Part shown: positions 33,403 through 42,596 of the stretch, piece after piece
Position numbering within the stretch: the first letter of the stretch is position 1
Layout of the letters: every line of letters starts with the position of its first letter
Assembly (NCBI RefSeq): GCF_018224615.1
Contig: NZ_JAGTUK010000003.1
Location: 1-64,000 of the forward strand
Source of the DNA: Microbacterium paraoxydans
GTDB lineage: Bacteria; Actinomycetota; Actinomycetes; Actinomycetales; Microbacteriaceae
DNA length: 64,000 bases
Direction of reading: 5' to 3'
The notes under the pieces: model-generated
The model's input: only the letters and a program-made list of their open reading frames with translations
Databases searched by the model: none
What the model was told of the DNA's origin: nothing
Made by a program: the position numbers and the translations under genes

Positions 33403-36400
33403 TCATCGGAAGTCCCTCGACCGGTGGGCAACCCCGGTCTGCAGGTCTTCGAAGGCGTCGGCCAGGACGTTCACCACGCCCTCGGGTGAGCGTTCGAGGA
33501 TGCCGCGGATGATGAGAGCCGGTGACTCGCGGGCGATCCGTCCGAAGCGGCCCCAGACGCCGGTGGAGCAGATCACGTTGACCAGTCCGGTCTCGTCTTC
33601 GAGGTTCACGAACGTCACTCCGGCTGCTGTCGCCGGTCTCTGCCGATGGGTGACCAGTCCGGCGACCTCGATCCGGCGGCCTGTCTCGTGCTTCCGCAGG
33701 TCGGCCGCGGTCAGCACCCCCCGTGTCTGCAGCGCCGTGCGGAAGTGCGCCATGGGGTGGTCATCGATCGAGATGCCCGTGGCCCAGAGATCGGCCGAGA
33801 GCCGCTCGTAGCTGGTCTGGTCGGCGAACAGCGGCGGCTGCACCGCCACGGTCGTCCCGGGCAGGAAACGGGAGCGGTCGTCGGCCGCGGCCCCGGCCAA
33901 CCAGATCGCCTCCCGTCGTTCGAGGCCCAGGCACGCGAAGGCGCCGGCGGTCGCGAGGGCCTCCAGCTGTGCGGCCGTCGCATCGGTCCGCCGCACCAGG
34001 TCGTGGAGGTCGCGGTAGGGGCCGTGGGCCTCGCGCTCGGCGACGATCCGCTCCGCCATGGGCACGCCGATCCCGCGGATGCCGCTGAGTCCCAGTCGCA
34101 CCGCGAACCGTCCGTCCCGCCGGTGCGCCGCGGATTCGTCCGGCGCGCTCCGGTCGAAGCGCAGCACCTCCGGTTGCGGGTCGGCCAGACAGCTCGCCCT
34201 GCCCGTCGGCCCGCTGCCGGCGTCTGCGGCGAGAGGCTCCAGCAGTTCGGTGGCGCCGGACAGATGCAGATCGGGGCGTCGCACCTCCACGCCGTGCCGT
34301 CGGGCATCCGCCGTGAGGGTCGCGGGGGAGTAGAAGCCCATCGGCTGCGACCGCAGCAGCCCGGCGAGGAACGCCGCCGGGTAGTGCAGTTTGAGCCATG
34401 AACTCGCATAGACCAGGAGGGCGAACGACAGGGAGTGCGACTCCGCGAAGCCGAAGTTCGAGAACGCCTGGATCTGCGCATAGATGCGATCGGCCGCGTC
34501 GTCCACGAGCCCTCGCCTGGCCATCCCCGCGTAGAGCTTGTCCCTCACCTTCTCGATCTTCTCCAGTCCGCGCTTGGACCCCATCGCTCGCCGCAGCAGG
34601 TCCGCTTCGTCGGCGGTGCAGTCACCCACCGCCGTGGCCATCTGGATCAGCTGCTCCTGGAAGATGGGGATGCCCAGGGTGCGCTTGAGGATGTCCTCCA
34701 GATCGCTGTGCGGGTAGGGGATCGTGAACTCCACGGGCGGCTCCCCCCTGGCCTCCCGCTCCCTGTTCTCCTCGTCCGTCCGGTCCTTCGCCATCTTGCG
34801 CCGCACGAACGGGTGCACCGCACCGCCCTGGATGGGGCCGGGACGGATCAGGGCGATCTGGATCGCGAGGTCGTAGAAGCGGCGAGGTTGCAGGCGGGGG
34901 AGCAGGCCGATCTGCGCACGGGACTCGACCTGGAACACCCCGATCGAGTCGGCGCGGCACAGCATGTCGTACACGCCGGCCTCCTCTTTCGGCAGGGTCT
35001 CCAGCGTCCACTCCTCACCCGTGGCTTCCCGCACGATGTCGAAGCAGTGCTGCAGGGCGGCGAGCATGCCGAGGCCGAGCAGGTCGAACTTCACCAGTCC
35101 CATGAAAGCGGCGTCGTCCTTGTCCCACTGGATCACCGTCCGGTCCTCCATACGGGCGTGCTCCACCGGGACCACCTCGCCGACCGGGCGAGCGGTGAGC
35201 ACCATGCCGCCCGAGTGGATCCCCAGGTGTCGGGGAGCCTTCAGCAGCTCCGCGGCGTAGTCGAGCACGGTATCCGGGATGTCGTGCCCCTCCACCGGTT
35301 CGAGCCCTGATCCCCACCCGTCGACCTGCCGCGACCACGAGTCCTGCTGCCCCGGCGAGTACCCCAGGGCTCTGGCCATGTCGCGGATCGCGTTCTTCGG
35401 CCGGTACTGGATGACGTTCGCCACCTGGGCCGCCCGTTCCCTGCCGTACTCCTGATACACCCACTGGATGATCTCCTCCCGGCGCCGCGAATCGAAGTCC
35501 ACGTCGATGTCGGGCTCCTCCGTGCGGGTGGTGGCGAGGAACCGTTCGAACGGGAGCCGGTAGAGGATCGGGTCGACCGCGGTGATGCCCAGCAGATAGC
35601 ACACCGCGCTCGCCGCGGCGGAGCCCCGCCCCTGGCAGAGGATCCCGCGGCGACGGGCCTCGGTGACGATCCCGTGCACGATCAGGAAGTAGCCGGGGAA
35701 GTCCTTCTCCTCGATCACGTCGAGTTCGCGCTCGATGCGGCGATGGCCGTCGGCGTCCAACCGCGGATACTTCGTCGGCACCGCCTCCCAGACCAGGTGT
35801 CGCAACCAGCTCATGGGTGTGTGCCCGGGCGGCACGTCCTGTCGGGGAAGGGCAGGACGCGCCATGCGCAGCGGGAAGGCGGAGGCGGAGGCGAGCTCCA
35901 GCCCGTACGAGATCGCTCCGGGATAGCGAGCGAAACGCCTCGTCATCTCGGCGCCGCTGCGCAGGTGGGCTCCGCCGTGCGCGGGCAGCCAGCCGTCGAG
36001 CTCGTCCATGCTGCGCACCGCCCTGACTGCGGCAACGGCCTCTGCGAGCGGAGCTTGCGCGGGCCGGGCGTAGTGCACGTTGTTGGTGGCCACGACGGGC
36101 AACCGCATCCGCCGGGCGAGTTCGGCGAGAGTGTCGTTGCGGCGGGTGTCCAGGGGCTCTCCGTGGTCGAACAGCTCCACGGCGACGTTGTCGCTGCCGA
36201 ACAGGTCGACGAGGCGGCGCAGCGGGGTGGCGGCGTCGCCGGCGTCGAGCCCGCGGCGGACCGCGCCCTTGCGGCAGCCGGTCAGGATCGTCCAGTGCCC
36301 GTCCGCGCGTTCCGCCAGGTCGTCGAGGTCGTACACGGGCCGCCCCTTCTCCCCACCCCGAAGTTGCGCGGCGGTGATCGCGCCCGATAAGCGGTGATAC

Positions 36401-36861
36401 CCCTCCATGCCGCGGGCGAGCACGAGCAGATGCTCGCCGGGAGGGTCGGCGGCACCCTGCGGTGCGAGCGGCAGGTCGAGCGACAGTTCGGCCCCGAACA
36501 CGGTCTGCAGCCGTACCTCCATGTGCTCCGCGAGCTCGGCGAAGCGCGCGGCGCCGTAGAACCCGTCGTGGTCCGTGAGCGCGAGGGCGCTCAGGCCCAG
36601 ACTCTCGGCTTCGGCCAGCAGGTCTTCGGGGGAGGAGGCGCCGTCGAGGAAGGAGTAGGAGGAGTGCGCATGCAGCTCGGCGTAGGGCACGGCGTCGTCC
36701 GGCCGCTTCGGAAGGACGGGAGGGAGGCGCTTGCGGCGTCGGCTCACAGGTCCCGGGTCCGAACGCCGACCAGAGGGGGCGGCCACGGGTGGTGCGGTCG
36801 GTTCTCCGCTGAGGGTGCGTTCGAGCTGATCCCAGCTCAGCGGCGGGTTGTGCCAGCCCAT
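33403..36861 (-). CDS. dnaE2: Error-prone DNA polymerase DnaE2
   Basis: 1152 aa. C-family polymerase of damage-induced mutagenesis. N-terminal PHP domain (~55-300, YAELHAHSSYSFLDGASSPE), palm with the catalytic acids in EEPDIDVDFDSRRREEII, fingers, (HhH)2 region (LGLSGIRGIGVPMAERIVAE) and OB fold near the end. It works with ImuA' and ImuB as a mutasome and relies on ImuB for the beta clamp. ATG 36861 overlaps the imuB stop by one base. The longer in-frame extension upstream is a shadow of imuB. Confidence 0.95.
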   Translation of the reverse strand: MGWHNPPLSWDQLERTLSGEPTAPPVAAPSGRRSDPGPVSRRRKRLPPVLPKRPDDAVPYAELHAHSSYSFLDGASSPEDLLAEAESLGLSALALTDHDGFYGAARFAELAEHMEVRLQTVFGAELSLDLPLAPQGAADPPGEHLLVLARGMEGYHRLSGAITAAQLRGGEKGRPVYDLDDLAERADGHWTILTGCRKGAVRRGLDAGDAATPLRRLVDLFGSDNVAVELFDHGEPLDTRRNDTLAELARRMRLPVVATNNVHYARPAQAPLAEAVAAVRAVRSMDELDGWLPAHGGAHLRSGAEMTRRFARYPGAISYGLELASASAFPLRMARPALPRQDVPPGHTPMSWLRHLVWEAVPTKYPRLDADGHRRIERELDVIEEKDFPGYFLIVHGIVTEARRRGILCQGRGSAAASAVCYLLGITAVDPILYRLPFERFLATTRTEEPDIDVDFDSRRREEIIQWVYQEYGRERAAQVANVIQYRPKNAIRDMARALGYSPGQQDSWSRQVDGWGSGLEPVEGHDIPDTVLDYAAELLKAPRHLGIHSGGMVLTARPVGEVVPVEHARMEDRTVIQWDKDDAAFMGLVKFDLLGLGMLAALQHCFDIVREATGEEWTLETLPKEEAGVYDMLCRADSIGVFQVESRAQIGLLPRLQPRRFYDLAIQIALIRPGPIQGGAVHPFVRRKMAKDRTDEENREREARGEPPVEFTIPYPHSDLEDILKRTLGIPIFQEQLIQMATAVGDCTADEADLLRRAMGSKRGLEKIEKVRDKLYAGMARRGLVDDAADRIYAQIQAFSNFGFAESHSLSFALLVYASSWLKLHYPAAFLAGLLRSQPMGFYSPATLTADARRHGVEVRRPDLHLSGATELLEPLAADAGSGPTGRASCLADPQPEVLRFDRSAPDESAAHRRDGRFAVRLGLSGIRGIGVPMAERIVAEREAHGPYRDLHDLVRRTDATAAQLEALATAGAFACLGLERREAIWLAGAAADDRSRFLPGTTVAVQPPLFADQTSYERLSADLWATGISIDDHPMAHFRTALQTRGVLTAADLRKHETGRRIEVAGLVTHRQRPATAAGVTFVNLEDETGLVNVICSTGVWGRFGRIARESPALIIRGILERSPEGVVNVLADAFEDLQTGVAHRSRDFR

Positions 36862-38399
36862 CAGCGGTACCTCCCTTCGGCCCACCAGCGCTCGCCGGCA
36901 TGGAAGACCAGCCAGGCGCGGTCGCGGTCGTCGACGATCTGGAGTCGATGTCCGCGCTTGCCGCCGCCCGGGGACCAGCGACGTTCCTGCACCGGCCACG
37001 GCCCCGCCCACGCCTGCACCCCGGCACCGTCGATGCGGGCGGGGTCGTTCGACAGCGCCCCGCGGTCGTCCACCGTGAGGATGCTCCCGTCGACCCCCAC
37101 GACACCGACCGGGCGGGGAGGTCGGAAGACCTCGGACGGCAGCGGATCGGGGAGGCTTCCCGGCCAGGGCGACCCCGGGTCTCGCGGAGGCACCACGCGT
37201 TCGCCCCACGGAGTGAGTACCTGACGGTCCGCGAGCCAGCGCCCGCCGGACACGGCTGCCGTGACCACCCCTTCGTGTCCGAGCATGGTCTGGACGCGGG
37301 AGACGGCGTGGTGCAGGCGCTCGTCGGTGCCCGATCCGAAGAGCCCCGGTTGATGGTGCGCCGCATCGTCCACCGCGACGGGGAGGATGCGCACCGCCGC
37401 GATGCCGCCGAACGCCCTGGCCTCGTCCACGGGCTCCCGTGCGGAGAGCGCCGCCAGGGACTCCAGTTGCCAGCGCACCCGGTCGACGAGGTCGGAGGCG
37501 TCGAAGCAGGTCGGGTGCAGCCAGGTGCGGGAGAAGACCTCTCCGCCGTCGTCGGTCAGGTCGATCCGCACCTCGGTGCAGACGACCGAGGCATCGGCGA
37601 GGGCGAGCAGTACCGCATCGGCTGTCTGCCGCACGGCGAAGGCCACCTGGTCGGCGCCGCCCAGCGGGGTGTCGAACTCGATGCTCCGCGCCAGCTCGGG
37701 GTCGGGCGGCCGCGGCGTCAGCGGGCGGGAGTCGGCGCCGGAGGCGAGAGCGTGCATCCGAGCGCCCTGCTCCCCGAAGCGGTCGCGCACATCGAGCGGG
37801 TCGAGCGCGGTGAAGTCGCCGAGGGTGCGCACCCCGAGCCGCAGCAGGAGTCCGCTGAGCTGTTCGTCGCGGAGCACCTGGACGGGGTACGGCGACAGGA
37901 ACTCCCGGGAGGCGCCGGGTGGGACCACGGTGCAGGCGGCCGTTCCCCGCGCGGCGATCTCGGCCGTGAAGGGACCGTCGGCTACCCCGACGCGCACCTC
38001 GGGGTAGCCGGCTTCGGCAAGGACCGCGGAGAGCGCCGCCGCCGCCTCGGCCTCGCCTCCGTGGTATCGGGAGATGCCCCTGGCGCGCAGGATCGCGAGG
38101 CCGGGGCGCAGCAGCGTGACCCCGGGGGCGTGCTTCTCGATGAGCTGCAGCACGGGGGCGAAGGCCCGTTCGTCCTTCCCCGGGTCGTGGGGGAGTACCC
38201 GTAGCGACGCGAGGAGTCCCTGGGCGACGCGGCGGCGCTGACCGATGCGGATGCCGTGGGCCCGCGCCGAGGCAGTGCACGCGACGACCGTGTTCGCTTG
38301 CACGAGGGCGGTCGGGGGATGCGGGTGCCCGCCGCCGAGGGCCGCCCGCAGTGGCCAATCCGGGAACCACAGCACCAGGACGCGGAGGGGAGCGTTCAT
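36861..38399 (-). CDS. imuB: ImuB, Y-family polymerase-like mutasome hub
   Basis: 512 aa. Begins LRVLVLWFPDWPLRAAL, the ImuB version of the Y-family palm in which the metal-binding Asp/Glu are missing, so it should have no polymerase activity. The helix-hairpin-helix thumb (LLRLGVRTLGDFTALDP) and little-finger-like domain follow. It docks DnaE2 onto the beta clamp. ATG 38399 overlaps the imuA' stop (ATGA). Confidence 0.9.
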   Translation of the reverse strand: MNAPLRVLVLWFPDWPLRAALGGGHPHPPTALVQANTVVACTASARAHGIRIGQRRRVAQGLLASLRVLPHDPGKDERAFAPVLQLIEKHAPGVTLLRPGLAILRARGISRYHGGEAEAAAALSAVLAEAGYPEVRVGVADGPFTAEIAARGTAACTVVPPGASREFLSPYPVQVLRDEQLSGLLLRLGVRTLGDFTALDPLDVRDRFGEQGARMHALASGADSRPLTPRPPDPELARSIEFDTPLGGADQVAFAVRQTADAVLLALADASVVCTEVRIDLTDDGGEVFSRTWLHPTCFDASDLVDRVRWQLESLAALSAREPVDEARAFGGIAAVRILPVAVDDAAHHQPGLFGSGTDERLHHAVSRVQTMLGHEGVVTAAVSGGRWLADRQVLTPWGERVVPPRDPGSPWPGSLPDPLPSEVFRPPRPVGVVGVDGSILTVDDRGALSNDPARIDGAGVQAWAGPWPVQERRWSPGGGKRGHRLQIVDDRDRAWLVFHAGERWWAEGRYR

Positions 38400-39181
38400 C
38401 CTGCCTCCGCCCAGAAGAGAAGCTCCGACGGGGCGGAGGCGTCCGAGGCCTCCGGTTCGACGCGCAGCGGGGGCAGCGCGGCGAGCTCGGTCCCCGCGGT
38501 CTCGACCGCGCCGTGTCCGCCGGGGAGCCGCACCCGCACACTCGAGGCGCGCGGACTGTGCCTCGTGCGTGCGGTGACCGTCACCGTGCAGTCGGAGAGC
38601 AGGCCCCACCCCTCTCCGAGTCCGTGCCAGTCGGGGTCGTGCAGACGGATGGTGCCTTCGCTCTGCGCCCAGCGACCCGCTCCCGGTTCCTCGGCGACGA
38701 GCAGGGTGGAGCCGCGGTCGCGCAGGCGGGCGCTCAGCCGAGCGACGTCCGCATCCCGCGCCCTCGACTCGGGCTGCACGACGATCAACGGCACCACTTC
38801 GGCGAGGGCGGAGGTCACGGCCAGCCAGCGCTCGCCGGGGGACGGGACGAGGATGAGCCGGGTCAGGTCGATCCCGTAGGCAGCGGCCGCCTCCACGCCG
38901 AGGGTCGGCATGCCGATCACCGCGCACCAGTGCCCTTTGGCCGAAGCGCCGCTGAGCAGCGCCAGCACGAGCGCGGGAGAGGGAGACACGGTGTAGGAAG
39001 TGCCGGTCTGGAGCCCTTCCTCCGGTAGCAGCGTGGCGAAGGCCGGGTCGAGGGGGAGCAGGGTGTGTTCGCTGCGCCGCCGCTGCATCCGGCTGATCTC
39101 GCGGCGCAGTCGCAGCACCTCTCCGGCGCGAGTGTCGCTGGTCGGAGAGAGCGCGGTCATCGCATCGAGCCCGATCCCCAT
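38396..39181 (-). CDS. imuA': ImuA'-type RecA/SulA-like mutasome protein
   Basis: 261 aa. N-terminal helix VLRLRREISRMQRRR and a degenerate RecA-like core (LLPEEGLQTGTSYTVSPSPA, HWCAVIGMPTLGVEAAAAYG) without a normal Walker A lysine. It stands first in the imuA'-imuB-dnaE2 cassette. I chose ATG 39181, which has GAGGATGG just upstream and leaves the SOS box in front of the gene; an in-frame ATG at 39244 would put the box inside the coding region. Confidence 0.85.
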   Translation of the reverse strand: MGIGLDAMTALSPTSDTRAGEVLRLRREISRMQRRRSEHTLLPLDPAFATLLPEEGLQTGTSYTVSPSPALVLALLSGASAKGHWCAVIGMPTLGVEAAAAYGIDLTRLILVPSPGERWLAVTSALAEVVPLIVVQPESRARDADVARLSARLRDRGSTLLVAEEPGAGRWAQSEGTIRLHDPDWHGLGEGWGLLSDCTVTVTARTRHSPRASSVRVRLPGGHGAVETAGTELAALPPLRVEPEASDASAPSELLFWAEAG

Positions 39182-39191
39182 GCATCCATCC

Positions 39192-39207
39192 TCGAAGATA
39201 TGTACGA
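39192..39207 (-). promoter_or_regulatory. LexA SOS box of the imuA'-imuB-dnaE2 cassette
   Basis: TCGAAGATATGTACGA agrees at 10 of 12 fixed positions with the actinobacterial LexA box TCGAAC-N4-GTTCGA. It lies ~10 bp before the imuA' start, and the cassette is a classical SOS target in mycobacteria. Confidence 0.75.
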
Positions 39208-39244
39208 ATAAAGCAAGTGACGTGAATGACGCTAATTCGTACAT
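39200..39244. repeat. 10-bp inverted repeat spanning the imuA' promoter
   Basis: ATGTACGAAT (39200-39209) recurs inverted as ATTCGTACAT (39235-39244), 25 bp apart. The left arm is part of the SOS box, so the right arm could be a second LexA contact. Confidence 0.6.
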
Positions 39245-39300
39245 CGGACATCCGTGCTCACCTCGTCCACAGGGCGTCGTCGGCACCGCCGAGGCTCGCC

Positions 39301-39306
39301 TAGCCT
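39301..39306 (+). promoter_or_regulatory. -10 box (TAGCCT) of a leaderless promoter
   Basis: TAGCCT, 6 nt, then ATG 39313. Confidence 0.45.
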
Positions 39307-39312
39307 GCCCTG

Positions 39313-39783
39313 ATGGATCTCCGCCTCGCGCTCATCGGACTGATGCACGGTGCCCTGCTCGGGGTCGGCGGGTGGCTGGTCGTGGTCGATGCCCGCACGC
39401 ACCGCCTTCCCAACCGCATCGTGCTGCCCACGCTGGCCGCCCTGCTCCTGCTCGTGGTCGTCGATGCGGTGGCGACGGGTCAGCCGCAGCCGATGACCCG
39501 CGCGTTGCTGGGCGGCCTCGTGCTCGGCGGCTTCTACCTGACGCTGCGCGCGATCAGCCGCGCCGGCATGGGGGGCGGCGACGTCAAGCTCGCGGCGGTC
39601 ATCGGTCTTCTGCTCGGATGGCACGGCTGGACGGCGCTCGCGATCGGCGCGGCGTCCGCGTTCGTCCTCGGCGCTCTGTACGCGCTCGTGCTGATCGCAC
39701 TCCGTCGTGCCGACGGCGGGACCAGGATCGCCTTCGGGCCCTGGATGATCGCAGGGGCCGTCCTCGGGGTCCTGATCGGCTGA
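39313..39783 (+). CDS. A24-family prepilin peptidase
   Basis: 156 aa with about five membrane helices. The two catalytic aspartates are visible: Asp26 in VVVDARTHRLPN and Asp90 in GMGGGDVKLA. It lacks the N-terminal methylase/zinc domain of PilD, as in the short TadV/CpaA-like forms. No pilin or secretion genes lie nearby, so it probably serves a Tad/Flp or competence locus elsewhere. Confidence 0.9.
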   Translation: MDLRLALIGLMHGALLGVGGWLVVVDARTHRLPNRIVLPTLAALLLLVVVDAVATGQPQPMTRALLGGLVLGGFYLTLRAISRAGMGGGDVKLAAVIGLLLGWHGWTALAIGAASAFVLGALYALVLIALRRADGGTRIAFGPWMIAGAVLGVLIG

Positions 39784-39819
39784 GCGGCCGGGCGCTGCGC
39801 GAAGGGGGGAGGTCGGGAC

Positions 39820-39825
39820 TACTCT
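39820..39825 (+). promoter_or_regulatory. -10 box (TACTCT) of a leaderless promoter
   Basis: TACTCT, 6 nt, then ATG 39832. Confidence 0.5.
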
Positions 39826-39831
39826 GAGCAC

Positions 39832-40044
39832 ATGGCACTCGCACGACTTCACGGCGGCCCGCTGGACGGGCAGATCATCCCCCTCGGCGATGCGGACGAC
39901 AAGCTGATCGTCCCTTACAGCGAGACGCAGGTGGTGTACAACCGCCGCGGCGAGCCGCAGAACACGGGTGAGGGCGATGGTCCGACCGAGGTCGACTACT
40001 GGTTCGAGGAGTCTCTCGAAGACCTCACGCTCGAGGATGACTGA
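39832..40044 (+). CDS. Small conserved hypothetical protein
   Basis: 70 aa. ARLHGGPLDGQIIPL at the start and an acidic end (EESLEDLTLEDD). The same H-GGPLDG pattern occurs in short actinobacterial proteins of unknown role. Overlaps the CYTH gene by 8 bp. Start supported by the leaderless promoter. Confidence 0.7.
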   Translation: MALARLHGGPLDGQIIPLGDADDKLIVPYSETQVVYNRRGEPQNTGEGDGPTEVDYWFEESLEDLTLEDD

Positions 40045-40654
40045 GCCCTCCCGCACGGTCGAGGTCGAGCGCACTTACGACGTCGACGACGACACGCCGC
40101 TTCCGCGCTGGGAGGCCGTCCCCGGGGTCGACGCGGTGTCGTCCGGTGAGCATCGCGGCCTCGACGCCCACTACCTCGACACCGCCGATGGCGCGCTCGC
40201 GCGCTCGGGCGTGGCGCTGCGCCGTCGCACCGGCGGGCCGGACGAGGGGTGGCACGTCAAGGGCCCGCGTCAGGGCGACGGGCGGCTGGAGCTGGGGTGG
40301 CCGCTCGGTGACACCGGCGAGGCCGTTCCCGCCGCGGTCGCCGAGGCGGTCTCCGCGTGGACGACGGCTCCGCTCACGCCGCTCGCGCGTATCGAGAACG
40401 ACCGCACCGCCTACCTGCTCACCGGGCCGCATGGCGTCGTGGCGGAGTTCGTGGACGACCGCGTCCGTGCCACCGATGTGCGTCGCGGCATCCGTCGTGC
40501 GTGGCGCGAGTGGGAGGTGGAGCTCGGTCCCGCGGCGCCCGCCGATGAGGCAGGGCGTGCGGCCCTTTTCGCTGCGGTCGAGAGCGTGGTCCGTGCTGCC
40601 GGGGCGCGCGACGCGTCCTCCGATTCGAAGCTCGCCAGAGCGCTCGGGTTCTAG
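40037..40654 (+). CDS. CYTH-domain protein
   Basis: 205 aa. The EVERTYDVDDD opening is the ExExK-like metal motif with Arg in place of Lys. Further tunnel residues appear in DAHYLDTADGALARSGVALRRR, GWHVKGP, RTAYLL and REWEVELG. CYTH proteins hydrolyse triphosphates, make cAMP or bind inorganic polyphosphate; substrate unknown here. No CHAD domain is attached. Co-translated with the small protein upstream. Confidence 0.88.
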   Translation: MTEPSRTVEVERTYDVDDDTPLPRWEAVPGVDAVSSGEHRGLDAHYLDTADGALARSGVALRRRTGGPDEGWHVKGPRQGDGRLELGWPLGDTGEAVPAAVAEAVSAWTTAPLTPLARIENDRTAYLLTGPHGVVAEFVDDRVRATDVRRGIRRAWREWEVELGPAAPADEAGRAALFAAVESVVRAAGARDASSDSKLARALGF

Positions 40655-40716
40655 GCGGGCGACGCTCCGGGCGCAACCCCTTTTCCCCGGGGCTCGCCGA
40701 GTGATTGAGTGGGCCC

Positions 40717-41877
40717 ATGAGCCGACCGCCTGTGCTTCGATCGCTGCAGACGATCGTCCCCGAGACCGTTCTCGTGCAGGAGCAGGTGCGCGACGTCTTC
40801 GCCGCGCAGCCGGGGCTCGGTCGGCTCGCTCAACGCATCGTCTCCACCTCGTTCACGGTGTCGGGCATCGATACGCGGCACACCGTGATCGACGAGCTCG
40901 CCGAGGATGCGGAGCCGGATGAGCCGCTGTTCTACGACCGCCGTTCCGGGCTCCTCCTCGCGCCGGGCACCAAGGCCCGCAACGACTACTACACGCGCGA
41001 GGCCTCGCGTCTCTTCGTAGCGGCCGCTGGCCAGGCGCTCGACGCGGATCCCGACGTCACCGCGGCCGATGTGACGCACGTGATCACCGTGTCGTGCACC
41101 GGGTTCCACGCTCCGGGGCCCGAGTACGAGATCGTGCGGGGGCTCGGGCTGTCCGATGCGGTCCAGCGCTACCACCTCGGCTTCATGGGCTGTTACGCGT
41201 CGATGCCGGCCCTGCGGGCCGCGGCCCAGTTCTGCCTGGCCGATGAGAACGCGGTGGTGCTGGTGGTGAGCGTGGAACTGTGCACGCTGCACCTGCGCTC
41301 CTCGGAAGATCCGGACACCATCGTGGCGTCGTCGCTGTTCGCTGACGGTGCCGCGGCGGGCATCGTCACCGCGCGCGACCTCCCGAGCGCCGTGCCCGCG
41401 CTGCGGCTGGACGGCTTCCATACCGCGATCGTCCCCGAGGGGGTGGACGACATGGCCTGGACGATCGGCGACTCCGGATTCGAGATGATCCTGTCCACCG
41501 CGGTGCCGCAGATCATCGGCGAGTCGATCATCGGGGCGCTGCGCCCGCTCTACGCGCGCGAGGACGGCCTGGCCGAGGCATTCGCCGCCGGGCGGGTGGG
41601 GGATCGGGTGCGCCACTGGGCGATCCACCCCGGCGGTCGCAGCATTCTCGATCGGGTGCAGGAGCGCATGGCGCTGAGCGACACCCAGCTGCGTCCCGCG
41701 CGCGAGACCCTCCGCGAGTACGGGAACATGTCGAGCGCGACGGTGCTGTTCGTGTTGAAGCGGATCCTCGAACGTGAGGGCGCGGAGGCGGACGACCGCG
41801 TGGCGGCGATGGCGTTCGGCCCTGGCCTGACAGCCGAGAGCGCGCTGCTGACCGTGGTCGCCCCGGCGGCCTCGTGA
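40717..41877 (+). CDS. Type III polyketide synthase
   Basis: 386 aa. Chalcone-synthase-like thiolase fold with the full triad: Cys159 in GFMGCYASMPAL, His304 in HWAIHPGGRSI and Asn337 in EYGNMSSATVL. Its partners, a methyltransferase and a flavin monooxygenase in the same overlapping order, recall SrsA-SrsB-SrsC of Streptomyces griseus. There the PKS makes alkylresorcinols from long acyl starters that are then methylated and oxidised to quinones. A lipid product for the envelope is therefore likely. Its end overlaps the next gene by 4 bp. Confidence 0.92.
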   Translation: MSRPPVLRSLQTIVPETVLVQEQVRDVFAAQPGLGRLAQRIVSTSFTVSGIDTRHTVIDELAEDAEPDEPLFYDRRSGLLLAPGTKARNDYYTREASRLFVAAAGQALDADPDVTAADVTHVITVSCTGFHAPGPEYEIVRGLGLSDAVQRYHLGFMGCYASMPALRAAAQFCLADENAVVLVVSVELCTLHLRSSEDPDTIVASSLFADGAAAGIVTARDLPSAVPALRLDGFHTAIVPEGVDDMAWTIGDSGFEMILSTAVPQIIGESIIGALRPLYAREDGLAEAFAAGRVGDRVRHWAIHPGGRSILDRVQERMALSDTQLRPARETLREYGNMSSATVLFVLKRILEREGAEADDRVAAMAFGPGLTAESALLTVVAPAAS

Positions 41878-42596
41878 GCGTGGACCTGCGGGTCCGTGCG
41901 ACCGAGGTGCGTGAACTGATGGACGATCCGCACGCGGACGAGGAGATGCTCGGACGGACCTATGAGCGTTTCGGCGCGGTGAACGCGGTGGTCTCCCGTC
42001 CCGGCCGGCTCTACCGGCGCGACATCCGCCCGCGCGCGGCTCTCCGTCCGATTCGCATCCTCGACGTCGGTGCGGGCGGCGGTGATCTGTGTCGCTTCCT
42101 CGTGCGACGGCTGCGGCGCGACGGGCTCGAAGCGGAGGTGACGGCCCTGGATGCGGACGAGCGCGCGATCCGGTGGGCGTCGGCACACGACGACGGCGCG
42201 GGCATCCGTTACCGGTGTGCGCTGTCGACCGACCTCGTCGACGAGGGCGACCACTACGACGTCGTGCTGTCGAACCACGTGCTGCATCACCTCGACGCCG
42301 ACGAGTTCGACACCGTGCTGCGTGACACGCGTGCGCTCGCGGGGCCGGGTGGACTGGTCTCGCATCACGACATCGCCCGCAGCCGTCTGGCGTATGCGGC
42401 GTTCGCGAGCGCCACGTGGCCGCTGTCGCCCACTTTCCTGGCTGGGTCGTTCATCCGGGTGGACGGTCTGCGCAGTATCCGGCGTTCGTACACCGCGCAG
42501 GAGCTGGCCGCGGTGGCGCCGTCGGGCTGGACGGTGCACCGTCACGTTCCCGCGCGACTGGAGCTGCGGTGGGAGGCGCCGCATGCCGGATCATGA
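41874..42596 (+). CDS. SAM-dependent methyltransferase of the PKS cluster
   Basis: 240 aa. Class I Rossmann methyltransferase: motif I ILDVGAGGGDLCRFLVRR (~62), EVTALDADERAIRWA, and YDVVLSNHVLHHLDADEF. By position (SrsB-like) it probably methylates the alkylresorcinol product. GTG 41874 overlaps the PKS stop as GTGA. Ends 14 bp inside the flavoprotein gene. Confidence 0.88.
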   Translation: MSVDLRVRATEVRELMDDPHADEEMLGRTYERFGAVNAVVSRPGRLYRRDIRPRAALRPIRILDVGAGGGDLCRFLVRRLRRDGLEAEVTALDADERAIRWASAHDDGAGIRYRCALSTDLVDEGDHYDVVLSNHVLHHLDADEFDTVLRDTRALAGPGGLVSHHDIARSRLAYAAFASATWPLSPTFLAGSFIRVDGLRSIRRSYTAQELAAVAPSGWTVHRHVPARLELRWEAPHAGS

